From: Deltaproteobacteria bacterium | Lineage (GTDB): Bacteria > Desulfobacterota > Desulfobacteria > Desulfobacterales > B30-G6 | Direction: 5' to 3' | Assembly: GCA_024639645.1 (NCBI GenBank) | Contig: JAHEIB010000009.1 | Coordinates: forward strand, 1 to 37,038 | DNA: 37,038 nt | In this document: positions 1 to 8,562 of the stretch, in pieces | How the letters are laid out: every line of letters begins with the position of its first letter | Numbering within the stretch: the first letter of the stretch is position 1 | Notes under the pieces: generated by a model | What the model was told of the DNA's origin: nothing | Databases searched by the model: none | The model's input: the letters and a program-made list of their open reading frames with translations, nothing else | Program-made: the position numbers and the translations under genes

Positions 1-2
1 CT

Positions 3-593
3 GTTACAGCAGAGCAGGCTGAGCAGTTTATACGCTCACGTAGATCCATCCGTAATTTCAAACGCCGGCCGGTTGAGCGTCATAAACTGGAAAAATTGAT
101 TGAAATGGCCTGCTATGCACCTTCGGCCAAAAATAACCAGCCCTGGTATTGGACCGTTGTAGAGAACCCGGCCGATGTCAGGCGATATGCAAAAATGGTT
201 ATTGATTGGATGCGGACAGTTATAGAACAGTTTCCAGAACAGGCCGAGATCCGCGGATTGCCCAGAGTTGTGAATGCCTGGGATGGCGGGCAAGAACGCA
301 TCTGCCGGGGGGCGCCACACATTGTTGTGGTTCATGGCGACAAAACATACGGGTTTGGTGCCGAAGATTCCGCTCTGGCGTTAAGCTATTTTGAACTGTA
401 TGCCCCCACGATTGGACTGGGATCCTGCTGGGGGGGCTATTTTTATTCGGCGGTTAATGCGCACCCGCCTCTTTTCAAAGACCTGGGACTGCCGGCTAAA
501 CACAAGGCCTTTGGGGCGGTGATGGTGGGATACCCCCAGCTCAGGTATCAACGATTGCCCCTGAGAAATGCCCCAAGGATGAACTGGCGATAA
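3..593 (+). CDS. Nitroreductase family protein, 5' end missing
   Basis: The ORF track begins at an internal TTG, but the same frame is open back to base 3 and reads FIRSRRSIRNFKRRPV, then APSAKNNQPWYW. Both are classic N-terminal motifs of the FMN-binding nitroreductase fold, with the S-RR-S-R-F phosphate/FMN-binding segment. The C-terminal part contains GLGSCWGGYF, typical of the family. About 196 residues are visible, so the nitroreductase domain is almost complete. The missing 5' end may hold only a short leader or an N-terminal ferredoxin domain; ferredoxin-nitroreductase fusions are common in anaerobes, but this is not visible here. Members are flavoproteins reducing nitro compounds, quinones or other electrophiles with NAD(P)H or ferredoxin; the substrate cannot be told. 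It ends in TAA and is convergent with the SpoIIE phosphatase gene, with a strong hairpin between them. Confidence 0.88.
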   Translation, partial: VTAEQAEQFIRSRRSIRNFKRRPVERHKLEKLIEMACYAPSAKNNQPWYWTVVENPADVRRYAKMVIDWMRTVIEQFPEQAEIRGLPRVVNAWDGGQERICRGAPHIVVVHGDKTYGFGAEDSALALSYFELYAPTIGLGSCWGGYFYSAVNAHPPLFKDLGLPAKHKAFGAVMVGYPQLRYQRLPLRNAPRMNWR

Positions 594-649
594 TCCAAGA
601 CTATACCGCTTGTCATAATAATGTTTCGAAAATAGGATGGCGGCATAAG

Positions 650-708
650 GGTTTATAACAGAAAAACGGTCCTCAATCGGAACGTTTTTCCGACAACCCC
701 TATAAACC
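650..708. terminator. Two-tier hairpin, probable bidirectional terminator
   Basis: An outer stem GGTTTATA/TATAAACC (650-657 with 701-708) encloses an inner stem GAAAAACG/CGTTTTTC (661-668 with 683-690). The inner stem continues past one mismatch with TCC/GGA. Each strand of the inner stem ends in a run of five T, so it could stop transcription from both the nitroreductase and the convergent phosphatase gene. Confidence 0.6.
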
Positions 709-828
709 GGTGCTGCTGTCTGGCTCTGACACTGTATAATTTGCAGAATAGATGGCAGGGAAGCCAAGGACCCATAATGATTTAAGAAACCCACAGCCAG
801 ATAGTAAATGAGCGTTCGCTGTTCCGGT

Positions 829-2499
829 TCAGTTTGATTCGCCGGCTGTCGGTGTTTCAATTTTAACGACAACTGCCGTAATGTCGTCTTCTCTTTTCGC
901 ACCTTGCTGAAATGTCTCGAGGCGGTCGAAAACAGCCTGAAGGATGTCCGGAGCACCTCCGGCGGCATGCTCACGAATAACCTCATAAATAGGATCTTTG
1001 CCCATGCGTGTACCTTTCCGATTCTGTGCCTCCCAGATACCATCCGTTCCAAGCAGAATAATCTGCCCTTTGGACAGACCCTGCAGCTGATCCACTTCAT
1101 AACACCCGTCAGCCGTCACCCCCAGCGCTATGCCGGGGCCAACCAGTTCCTGAAAGGAATCATTTTCCGGGGTATATATCATGGCCGGATCGTGGCCCGC
1201 ACGCACCCACTCAAGCCGGCCCCGCATGGTATCTATCACCAGGAAAAACAAGGTCATAAAGTCCCCTGAATTCGCCACGTCTCTGGCAAGCTGAAAATTG
1301 ACATCGGATATCATTTCTGCGATCCCTCCCGGCAGAGAAGCGCGTTGCCGCAATGATGCACGTACCGTGGCCATGAGTAAGGCTGACGATATGCCGTGGC
1401 CTGACACATCACCGATGGCAACGCCTGTTTTCGTATCACCCCGGCCGGCCATGGGAATAAAGTCATAGTAATCACCGCCGGTTTCGTCACAATAGATACT
1501 GCGTCCGGCCATATCCAGGCCATTGATCTTCACATTCTTCCTTGGAACAAGATTCTGCTGAATCTCCTTGGCCATGTACAGGGATTGTTGAATCCTGTCC
1601 CGCTCCATCAGGCCGTGGGTCATTTCATTGATGGTATCACCGGTGTACCCGATTTCATCATTGGAGGTCACCTGGACCCGGCTTGTAAAATTTCCTTTTT
1701 TTATGTTCTGCAGCACCTGGATGATATTTTTAAAAGGCTTGGTCAGGTTGCTGCTCACCAGAAAGACCACCCAGATACCGACACAGAAAAATATCAGAAT
1801 TTCCATTTTGATAGCCTGCTCCAGCTGGAAGATATTCGGATGAATTCCTGTTCCGGATGAGTATATTTTGGAGACATCCCCATAGATCGCCATCATCGGA
1901 ACGATATTGATGGCCAGAAGCAGCGCCAATAGACGTGTCCTTATTCGGATCCGAAAGGTTTTGACCGTGGCTGACAGCCCGCCTTTGGGAAAGAAGTATT
2001 TCACCACCCGCCGCTGGAAAATGAATTCCAGCACAAAAAAGGCAATGGTCACGGTGATAATCCCGGTAAAAATGTTTTGAAAAAAGGCTTCTCCGATGGA
2101 CTCCCGGTCGGCACCATTTAACCAGAATACCCCTGAGTAAAGACATCCAGCCGTGAGCCAGATGATAAAATCCAGGGCAATTAAAAAAATCGGCTCGTTT
2201 AAAAGCCTTTGACGCGCTATGAGGGTGAATTCTTCCGAAACAGGTTCATTTCGATACTGCATTTCCAGATAGCGGCGGATGGGCTTTTCATAACCAACGG
2301 TGATAGCAATAGGTATAATTAAGGACAACGGCAGAAAAAACATGTGGATACGGTTTGCCAGCAGTATTACCTCGGGTGCAATCAGGTCACCCGCCCGCCT
2401 GAGTATTAAAACAATTACCAGGATACCGAAAGTATTTGCGACACAATTGGTAAAGAGCAGGGCATTCTTGATTCGAAAAACATTTATCTTCGTCATCAT
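829..2499 (-). CDS. Membrane-anchored HAMP / SpoIIE-type PP2C serine phosphatase
   Basis: A 556-residue protein with about six hydrophobic segments (roughly residues 11-33, 52-70, 107-122, 143-162, 188-208 and 233-250). A HAMP linker follows (about 250-303, NLTKPFKNI ... GDTINEM), then a PP2C/SpoIIE phosphatase domain from about 325 to the end. GGDYYDF, GDVSGHGISSALLMA and LLGTDGIWEAQN supply the metal-binding aspartates expected of an active RsbU-like phosphatase. Such enzymes dephosphorylate an anti-sigma-factor antagonist or similar STAS protein in response to a membrane signal. No STAS protein, anti-sigma kinase or sigma factor is in the window, so the partner is encoded elsewhere. The start is ATGATG; GGGAG lies 5 nt before the first and 8 nt before the second ATG, so 2496 is equally good. 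The membrane-sensor part resembles no fold I can name. Confidence 0.87.
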   Translation of the reverse strand: MMTKINVFRIKNALLFTNCVANTFGILVIVLILRRAGDLIAPEVILLANRIHMFFLPLSLIIPIAITVGYEKPIRRYLEMQYRNEPVSEEFTLIARQRLLNEPIFLIALDFIIWLTAGCLYSGVFWLNGADRESIGEAFFQNIFTGIITVTIAFFVLEFIFQRRVVKYFFPKGGLSATVKTFRIRIRTRLLALLLAINIVPMMAIYGDVSKIYSSGTGIHPNIFQLEQAIKMEILIFFCVGIWVVFLVSSNLTKPFKNIIQVLQNIKKGNFTSRVQVTSNDEIGYTGDTINEMTHGLMERDRIQQSLYMAKEIQQNLVPRKNVKINGLDMAGRSIYCDETGGDYYDFIPMAGRGDTKTGVAIGDVSGHGISSALLMATVRASLRQRASLPGGIAEMISDVNFQLARDVANSGDFMTLFFLVIDTMRGRLEWVRAGHDPAMIYTPENDSFQELVGPGIALGVTADGCYEVDQLQGLSKGQIILLGTDGIWEAQNRKGTRMGKDPIYEVIREHAAGGAPDILQAVFDRLETFQQGAKREDDITAVVVKIETPTAGESN

Positions 2500-2765
2500 G
2501 TTGACTCCCTATGTGTGGGAACCGCCTGTTGAATTGCAGTTGTAAGCCTTAAGCTATTAGCTATAAGCCAGATTAAGGATTACCGCTTACAGCGCATTGC
2601 TCCCATAAACAATATGCCAACTGGTAACCCAGTACAAGACCCATTTCAACATACATATTGCAAAGTTCTGATGAATGCCTATGTTGAAGACTGATTTTTT
2701 CCTGGGAAACCGGATTAAAAACCTTTATAACCAGACTATTCCGAATACTGTAAACGGACAAAAAC
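2500..2765. other. Divergent intergenic region with AGCTATTAGCTA/AGCTATAAGCC repeat
   Basis: This gap separates the divergent phosphatase and MFS genes and must hold both promoters, though I cannot pick convincing -35/-10 pairs. It contains AGCTATTAGCTA at 2552-2563, which recurs at 26783, overlapping AGCTATAAGCC at 2559-2569, which recurs at 14586. The ORFs listed here are shadows without family signatures. Confidence 0.4.
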
Positions 2766-4154
2766 ATGAACCCTGCAAAACCCGCAGTATCCCCATTTGC
2801 TTTAAACAATGTCCGCATGTTCATTGCCTTCAGGGTCTTTTTCAATGCCCGGTTCTACTACCCGGTGTTCACGATTCTTTTTCTCGACTTCGGTCTCACC
2901 ATTTCCCAGTTTGCCATCCTGAATGCCGTCTGGGCCGGAGCCATCGTCCTGATGGAAGTGCCGTCCGGCGCCCTGGCAGATATCTGGGGGCGCCGGAACA
3001 TGCTCGTTTTTTCCAGCCTGCTGATGATTGTGGAATTGTTGCTTCTGTGTGTCGTTCCTCTGGGAAACCCGACCCTGTTGTTTGCCATTTTTCTGGTCAA
3101 TCGTGTTCTGAGCGGCACTGCCGAAGCCGCTGCCAGCGGCGCCGATGAGGCCATTGCTTTTGATTCATTAAAGGAGGCAGGGCTGGCTGGAGAATGGAGC
3201 AAGGTTCTGGCCATGCAAATGCGTATGCGCGCTTTCGGGCGCATTTTTGCCATGGCAGTGGGTGCGGCTGTCTATGACCCGGTATTCATGCAGCGTCTAA
3301 TGGACTGGTTGGGATGGCAGGTCTTCCTGACACAGGATGTCACCATCCGATTCCCCATTTATCTGACCCTTATTATGGCCCTGCTGACCTTTTATTCGAC
3401 ATTTCGCATGACAGACTCGCAATCGTTTATGGTGAACGACGAGTGTAGTGCCCTGGAAACCTGCGGTCTCACCATCAGGGAAATTTTCTTGCAGACACTG
3501 GGGGCCGGCAAATGGATACTACAGACCCCCTTTGCCATGGTCATCATTGCCGCAGGGTTCCTTTTTGACAGCGTCATCCGCATGGCAGGCACACTCGCCA
3601 GTCAGTATTACCGGTTGATTGAAATACCCGAAGCCCTGTTCGGTATCATTGGTTCCGGCATGGCCATTCTGGGTATTGTCACACCCCGCATCTGCATGAA
3701 AATGGTCACGAAACACACGCCCAGGTTCAACCTGCTGGTGGTCAGCACCACCACCATTGTCGGTCTTTACGGCATGACTGTTTTCAAACCGCTCTACGGG
3801 TTGATTCCAATCGTTGTCCTTTACAGCGGTGGTTACATGATCGGATTTTTTGTTAGTCACTACCTGAATCACATTACGGAATCGCATCAGCGTGCCACGG
3901 TTTTAAGTTTCAAGGGGCTTTTCATGAATCTCTTTTACGGTATGATCGGCATGCTCTACGCATTCCTCATCACCATGCTGAGACCCGGAATTTCGGAAAA
4001 ACACCCCCATCTGGCACCCGAACTCCTCGAAAACCTGGTCTTTATAAAATCCTTTCAATGGTTTCCCTGGACATTTATCTTCGGGCTGCTCATTTTTCTG
4101 GCTTTTGCCAACTATAAACTGGGATCCTCTGGGGATGGAGAGCGAATTCATTGA
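2766..4154 (+). CDS. Major facilitator superfamily transporter
   Basis: A 462-residue integral membrane protein with about 12 hydrophobic segments, the normal MFS size. The loop after TM2 reads PSGALADIWGRRNML, a good match to the MFS motif A (G-x-x-x-D-x-x-G-R-R). The second half carries further segments such as IVVLYSGGYMIGFFVSHYL. It would be a proton-coupled exporter or importer in the inner membrane; the substrate cannot be read from the sequence. The start ATG at 2766 has only a weak upstream GGAC, but it precedes the first hydrophobic segment sensibly. Its TGA stop overlaps the TTG start of the next transporter by 4 bp, so the two are probably one transcriptional unit and translationally coupled. 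Confidence 0.85.
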   Translation: MNPAKPAVSPFALNNVRMFIAFRVFFNARFYYPVFTILFLDFGLTISQFAILNAVWAGAIVLMEVPSGALADIWGRRNMLVFSSLLMIVELLLLCVVPLGNPTLLFAIFLVNRVLSGTAEAAASGADEAIAFDSLKEAGLAGEWSKVLAMQMRMRAFGRIFAMAVGAAVYDPVFMQRLMDWLGWQVFLTQDVTIRFPIYLTLIMALLTFYSTFRMTDSQSFMVNDECSALETCGLTIREIFLQTLGAGKWILQTPFAMVIIAAGFLFDSVIRMAGTLASQYYRLIEIPEALFGIIGSGMAILGIVTPRICMKMVTKHTPRFNLLVVSTTTIVGLYGMTVFKPLYGLIPIVVLYSGGYMIGFFVSHYLNHITESHQRATVLSFKGLFMNLFYGMIGMLYAFLITMLRPGISEKHPHLAPELLENLVFIKSFQWFPWTFIFGLLIFLAFANYKLGSSGDGERIH

Positions 4155-4999
4155 TCGGTCCGGAAACAATGGCAATCGCTTATGGTCTCAGCTCCGCCAT
4201 CGCCTGGGGAGCCGGGGATTTCAGCGCCGGTTTTGCATCGCGAAAAAGCGGTGTCGTCAGTGTGGTTCTTTTTTCACAACTTATCGGGGCCGGATTTCTT
4301 TTACTGCTGGCAATGATTTTCTCCCCGTCACTTCCACCACTGCGTGATATGCTTTTAGGAGGACTGGCAGGTGTTTTTGGTGTGCTGGGTCTTATGGCTC
4401 TGTACGAAGGTCTATCCCGGGGCCGGATGGGTATCGTCGCACCCCTGTCTGCCATTGTTACGGCCTTGATCCCCATCGGTTTTGCGTTCTTCAATGAGGG
4501 CCTACCAAGACTCTCCCAGATTCTGGGACTGGGTCTGGCGCTTTTTTCAGTCTGGCTTCTCTCTTTTACAAAAAGTGAAGAGAAGAAGCACCGTTTTACC
4601 GAGTTTACCCTGCCCCTGCTGGCTGGAATCGGCTTTGGCCTTTTTTTTATTCTCATCGACACGGCTATTCACACATCCGTTCTGTGGCCCCTGGTGGGAA
4701 CACGCTGTGTGTCCCTCCTGATGATGTCAATTCTTTTTATAAGCAGTTCAAGTGCGCGTGTCCCACAAAAAGCACAACTCTCCTTTATTGCCCTGGCAGG
4801 TATCTGTGATGTCCTGGGCAACATGTTCTTTGCCCTGGCAACCAACATGGGTCGTCTTGATATCGCCGCCATGCTCTCCTCTCTCTTCCCGGCAGCCACC
4901 GTTACCCTGGCCTGGCTTTTTCTCAAGGAAAAACTCAATCGTCACCAGTGGTGCGGTGTTGTGGTTGCATTGGCGGCCCTTTTTCTGATTTCAGCATAA
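4151..4999 (+). CDS. EamA/DMT-superfamily transporter
   Basis: A 282-residue protein with about ten hydrophobic segments arranged as two EamA-type repeats. The first repeat has GLMALYEGLSRGRMGIVAPLSAIVTALIP and the second LATNMGRLDIAAMLSSLFPAATVTLAWLFLKEKL. The two phrases occupy equivalent positions and are the family hallmark. Members export or import small metabolites such as amino acids, nucleosides or sugars; the substrate is unknown. The TTG start at 4151 sits in a 4-bp TTGA overlap with the MFS stop, with GGAG 10 nt upstream. An in-frame ATG at 4169 (MAIAYGLSS) is the alternative and would remove six residues. The MFS-EamA pair is the whole operon; no terminator with a clear T-run follows, and a MITE-like element begins 8 bp after the stop. 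Confidence 0.85.
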   Translation: MIGPETMAIAYGLSSAIAWGAGDFSAGFASRKSGVVSVVLFSQLIGAGFLLLLAMIFSPSLPPLRDMLLGGLAGVFGVLGLMALYEGLSRGRMGIVAPLSAIVTALIPIGFAFFNEGLPRLSQILGLGLALFSVWLLSFTKSEEKKHRFTEFTLPLLAGIGFGLFFILIDTAIHTSVLWPLVGTRCVSLLMMSILFISSSSARVPQKAQLSFIALAGICDVLGNMFFALATNMGRLDIAAMLSSLFPAATVTLAWLFLKEKLNRHQWCGVVVALAALFLISA

Positions 5000-5006
5000 A
5001 ATCGGC

Positions 5007-5148
5007 TAGAAGTCATCTTAAAAAATTTTGGTTTTGGTTCAAGGCTGAGAAAAAATTTAAGCGGAGTAATATAGTTAATATTTCGAGGATTTAATTTTTT
5101 TCGAAAATGCCGAAATCAAGTCAAAAGACGTTTTTGAGACAGCTTCTA
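5007..5148. repeat. MITE-like A+T-rich element with imperfect terminal inverted repeats
   Basis: The stretch is bounded by TAGAAGTCATCTTAAAAA on the left and TTTTTGAGACAGCTTCTA on the right. The right end reverse-complemented is TAGAAGCTGTCTCAAAAA, matching the left end at 13 of 18 positions. The interior is non-coding and much richer in A+T than its neighbours. Size (142 bp), termini and position right after a stop codon fit a small non-autonomous element or a dispersed intergenic repeat. No second copy is present, so mobility is inference. Confidence 0.45.
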
Positions 5149-5294
5149 ATGATTTTGTTGATTTGTTTTTATTGATATATCTAAAATTGGTTTACTTAAA
5201 GTCGCTGCCATAAGTATATTCCGTTTGTCCTTATTTGCCACAGCAGTATTGGAACGATATTTCGGCAGATTCTGTATTGGGGGATTATTTAGAC

Positions 5295-5375
5295 ATGCAA
5301 ATCAAAAACAAAAGAATGATCCAGATAGTTGCACTCCTGGTCGTCAATTGTACATTTCTCTGGGGCTGCACTTAA
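5295..5375 (+). pseudogene. 26-codon lipoprotein-signal-like ORF, probably truncated
   Basis: ATG at 5295 opens a 26-residue peptide, MQIKNKRMIQ followed by IVALLVVNCTFLWGCT, ending in TAA. It has a basic N-region, a hydrophobic core and LWGC as a lipobox, but stops one residue after the lipobox cysteine. A GGGGG run lies about 12-16 nt upstream. The stop overlaps the 3' end of the convergent RND gene by 4 bp. It may be the 5' remnant of a lipoprotein gene cut off at this junction, or a genuine micro-lipoprotein of the entericidin kind, though those are longer. It is too short for the ORF track. Confidence 0.3.
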
Positions 5376-7804
5376 ATGCGATGATCGCTTGGATGGATTG
5401 CGTCTGATGAACTCATCAGCATCATAATCGCAGGCATCAGGAAAAAATCCGCTGCCAGGGCGATCAAGATGGTGATCCCCGTAAAAAAACCAAAGTTTAT
5501 CAGGTGGTTTAAGGATGCGAACATAAGGATAAAAAAACCGGTGCATAGAACCAGTGATGTAATCAAAAGTGCCCGCCCTGTCCCCAGCAGGGTCTCCCGC
5601 ACCGCTTCATACGGATTTGAGGTCCGTTTATAATATTTCTGGAAGTTATAGATGAAATGAACGGTGTCATCCACAACGATACCGATGGCAATGCTTCCGA
5701 TCATCAGGCTGTTGATGTCCAAGGGAATATGAAACAGACCCATGATTCCCATGGTCGTGAGAATCGGGAGAAAATTCGGAATCATACTCACCAGCCCGAG
5801 TTTCCAATTCCCGATCAAGACGACCATCAGAATGGTAATGGCAACAAACGCCACCAGATAGCTTTTTGCCATGCTGTAAATAGCTGCGCTGATAGCCCTT
5901 GCCAGCAGTGCCATCAGCCCTGTGGCATGTACTGACGCGGAATCCTGAAATTGATCTGACAGCCGTTGCTGTATTTTATCGATAAATTTCTTGCACACCA
6001 CGGCATCCACCCAGGGTGTTTTGATGGTGATCCGTGTCTGACTGAACTGGTTGTCCACAATGCGCTCCAAGTCGTCTGACCCGCTGTTCTCAAACAGCAG
6101 AAACTCCTGGGCCACAACGCGACGTTCCCGTGGGATACTGTAATAAGCGGAATCATTCTCGTTCAGTGCCTGATGGATTTCCTTTAAAATATCCGTGATG
6201 GAAAAGACCTTCCCAACGGCGATACCATCCTGGTGAAGCGTTTCCGCCTGCCTGCCGAATTCCTCGATCCGGTTTAAAATCTCAACCGTGTGCAAGCCAT
6301 TTTCACGATGCGTATCCAGCACAATCTCCAGAGTAATGCTCCCCTTCAATCGTGTGTCGATAAAGTTAAGATTCTGCTTGTATGAAGAGCCATCCGGAAA
6401 ATATGACACGATATTGTGAGAAAATTTTAGCAGAAACACTGCCGGGAAAAAAACAAGAAAAACCAAGCCGCCGATCAGCAGGATTTTTTTTTGGTGGGAA
6501 GTGGATATTACGGCAATTGCTTCGAGAAATCGATCCATGGTCCCTTTGCGGTTGGACATGTCACGTTTTACGGTAATCCGCGTCAGAGCCAGCAGTGGCG
6601 GCAATAAAACGATCGTGTAAAAAAATGCCAGAACCACCCCGGCTGCAGCAAAGATGCCGATTTCTGCAATGGCCCTTAAATCTGCAAAGAGGAAAGAAAG
6701 CACGCCTGCTGTGGTTGTCAGGCTTGTCATGACGATGGGAATCCCCGAGTGTCCCAGGGCGTGTGCAATAGCATCTCTTTTGCTCTTTCCCCGGTCAAGC
6801 AATCTGTAGAAAATGGCCAGCACATGTACAGAATCGCAAACACCCACAGACAAAAGAAAAGCCGGAATGACAGTCGTGGTAATCTTGATGGGAACCCCGG
6901 TGAGAGACATAAGACCGATGGTGGAAAACAGGGCAGCATTGATGATGATCATGGGCAGGAACACACCCGAAGCCCTTCGGAAGAGAAGCCCCAGAAACAA
7001 GGCCACGGATACTAGGGACAGCAAAATACACCTGCGGATATCACTCATGGTGGCACGGTTAAAAGCATCCACCACTACCGGACCACCGGAAACCGTTATG
7101 GGAAATTCGTCCCTGCTGTGGCGATTCACCACCCGGTTAATGGCTGCAACCACTGCTCTATTTTCTTTTTCCGAAAAATAATGCGGTTTTTCTGCCGGCA
7201 TCGCCGTTTCAGAGATCGTCTCATCAAAGGCATCCAAAACATCTTCGGTGCTGAAAGTGTCATCTGTCACGGCCGCTTCCGTCTCAACAATGATAGCGGT
7301 TATCTGGGCATCCTCGGATATGAGGTAATTGAGATAGAAAGGATTCGACAAGACCTCCATTTTTAACCGTGCCATATCAATAGCGTTTCTGGGCAAGTCT
7401 TCCAGGAGATCCTTTACGATGAGGCTATCCTTCTCCCCCCGGGTTCTTCGGGCGTTGATGAGGCTGGTGACTTCCCTAAGATAAGGGATCTCCGCTTCAA
7501 GATCCTGGTGGAAGGTTTGAAGGTTTGATAAAAAGGCTGTGCTGAATATTTCCGGTGATTGAATCGCAATAACAATTAATTCCGCCCGTCCAAACTGGTC
7601 CCGGAAACGGTTGTATTCCAAAAGACTGGGATCTTCTTTCTTGAGAAGAGCCTCCGATGAGGTATCGATGGAGATGGAAGGAATCTGAAACACAAAAAAT
7701 CCCACCAGTAGACATGTGGTCAGCAATACCTTGATGGGGTTGTCATACAACCATGCACCCAGGCGTTCAAAATGCTTCTCCATGGTATCTCTTAATCCAG
7801 ACAT
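5372..7804 (-). CDS. RND-superfamily (MMPL/COG1033-type) exporter
   Basis: A large inner-membrane protein of about 810 residues with the RND twofold architecture: TM1, a long periplasmic loop, five or six TM segments, then a repeat of the whole plan. The first membrane block includes VIPAFLLSVGVCDSVHVLAIFY and the second SIAIGIVVDDTVHFIYNFQKYY. The paired GVxDSVH and GIVVDDTVHF segments mark the MMPL/sterol-sensing-like subgroup that moves lipids or hydrophobic compounds, not AcrB-type drug pumps. The track start at 7846 is a TTG; I prefer ATG 7804 (MSGLRDTMEKH) or ATG 7783 (MEKHFERLGAWL), the latter with AAGAGA upstream. No membrane-fusion or outer-membrane partner lies beside it, as is usual for this subgroup. 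The 3' end is convergent with the small lipoprotein-like ORF. Confidence 0.85.
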   Translation of the reverse strand: MSGLRDTMEKHFERLGAWLYDNPIKVLLTTCLLVGFFVFQIPSISIDTSSEALLKKEDPSLLEYNRFRDQFGRAELIVIAIQSPEIFSTAFLSNLQTFHQDLEAEIPYLREVTSLINARRTRGEKDSLIVKDLLEDLPRNAIDMARLKMEVLSNPFYLNYLISEDAQITAIIVETEAAVTDDTFSTEDVLDAFDETISETAMPAEKPHYFSEKENRAVVAAINRVVNRHSRDEFPITVSGGPVVVDAFNRATMSDIRRCILLSLVSVALFLGLLFRRASGVFLPMIIINAALFSTIGLMSLTGVPIKITTTVIPAFLLSVGVCDSVHVLAIFYRLLDRGKSKRDAIAHALGHSGIPIVMTSLTTTAGVLSFLFADLRAIAEIGIFAAAGVVLAFFYTIVLLPPLLALTRITVKRDMSNRKGTMDRFLEAIAVISTSHQKKILLIGGLVFLVFFPAVFLLKFSHNIVSYFPDGSSYKQNLNFIDTRLKGSITLEIVLDTHRENGLHTVEILNRIEEFGRQAETLHQDGIAVGKVFSITDILKEIHQALNENDSAYYSIPRERRVVAQEFLLFENSGSDDLERIVDNQFSQTRITIKTPWVDAVVCKKFIDKIQQRLSDQFQDSASVHATGLMALLARAISAAIYSMAKSYLVAFVAITILMVVLIGNWKLGLVSMIPNFLPILTTMGIMGLFHIPLDINSLMIGSIAIGIVVDDTVHFIYNFQKYYKRTSNPYEAVRETLLGTGRALLITSLVLCTGFFILMFASLNHLINFGFFTGITILIALAADFFLMPAIMMLMSSSDAIHPSDHRI

Positions 7805-7886
7805 GACAGTTAGCTCAAATGTAGGAATGTTTTTCCAACAACCCAATTTAAATTATTTAATGTGGATATTAACTTTCAACCGTGTT

Positions 7887-7921
7887 CAGGGCAGGGAGAC
7901 TGCAGAACCGTTTCTGCCCTG
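7887..7921. other. CAGGGCAG/CTGCCCTG inverted repeat
   Basis: An 8-bp perfect stem with a 19-nt loop lies between the DUF3783 stop and the RND start. It is followed by TTTT only on the plus strand, so it would not be a standard terminator for the minus-strand DUF3783 gene. It could be a regulatory site for the exporter gene. Confidence 0.3.
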
Positions 7922-7939
7922 TTTTGGGTGTATGGAATT

Positions 7940-8362
7940 TTATGATTTCCCGGTCATGGCATTTCGCTCTGCGGCAAGCTCCTCAAGCAGCTGCAGGATA
8001 CTCCAGTTCTCCGATACAGGCGTCAGCGTCGCCCACAAGGCATTCATCATACCGGCTTTCTTGCACACCGTCATGAGGCTGATGAGCTCATTTTGTGAAA
8101 TGCCCGCAACAACGATCGCACGGGGAAGATTCGATAAAACAGACGCACCGCTGTTGTCTGGAAGTTGCAAAAGGGCTGATAACGCCATATCGCCCTGATC
8201 ATCCGACACCCATATTTTTGAAACGTTCCCCAGACCGACCATGTCAAGAACGGTTTCGAATTTTGGCTGTGCGACGGCTGGAAATCCGCACAACAGCAGT
8301 TTCCGGGGACCATAGAGCGGTTTTTCCGATGTCGTGACTTTTTCAAATGTAGCATCGACCAT
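7940..8362 (-). CDS. DUF3783 domain protein
   Basis: A 140-residue soluble protein without signal or membrane segments. The C-terminal half, from PRAIVVAGISQNEL to WSILQLLEELAAER, has the pattern of DUF3783: a short strand ending in G-[IF]-S, a helix, a second strand with an A-x-[LV]-T-P/T motif, N-W, and a final LLEEL helix. I recognise this pattern by eye, not by a search. The N-terminal half begins KLLLCGF, a strand-loop like the start of a small alpha/beta domain. The start is firm: AAGGAG lies 7 nt before the ATG. The domain has no known function; related proteins occur mostly in anaerobic Firmicutes and Desulfobacterota. It lies between the RND exporter and a degraded region and appears monocistronic. 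Confidence 0.6.
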   Translation of the reverse strand: MVDATFEKVTTSEKPLYGPRKLLLCGFPAVAQPKFETVLDMVGLGNVSKIWVSDDQGDMALSALLQLPDNSGASVLSNLPRAIVVAGISQNELISLMTVCKKAGMMNALWATLTPVSENWSILQLLEELAAERNAMTGKS

Positions 8363-8436
8363 CTCAATACTCCTTGTTATAAAACAGTGAACCGAAATAG
8401 CGAGTGAATCTAAATTAGACAGAATTCCTTACGGTC

Positions 8437-8468
8437 GAAGAACCTGGCAGCCCGCTGCGAGGTTCTTC
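8437..8468. other. Strong 32-nt interrupted palindrome
   Basis: GAAGAACCT and AGGTTCTTC form a perfect 9-bp stem. Inside it, past one G:G mismatch, GCAG/CTGC adds 4 bp around a CCCG loop. No T-run follows on either strand, so it is more likely an operator, a structured 5' leader or a terminator remnant than a standard rho-independent terminator. It lies upstream of both the minus-strand DUF3783 gene and the plus-strand ferredoxin remnant. Confidence 0.45.
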
Positions 8469-8562
8469 AATCCAATTATTTCTATTTTCTACAACAATCT
8501 GTCAAAAGCACCATATTTTGGTATGTCCCCAATAAAACATTGGGTAGCAATGGGCAACATAA

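Noticed and set aside
381-1100. Long minus-strand ORF (239 aa) opposite the nitroreductase and the SpoIIE 3' end
   Set aside because: It overlaps both real genes out of frame, lacks any family signature and has a composition typical of a shadow ORF.
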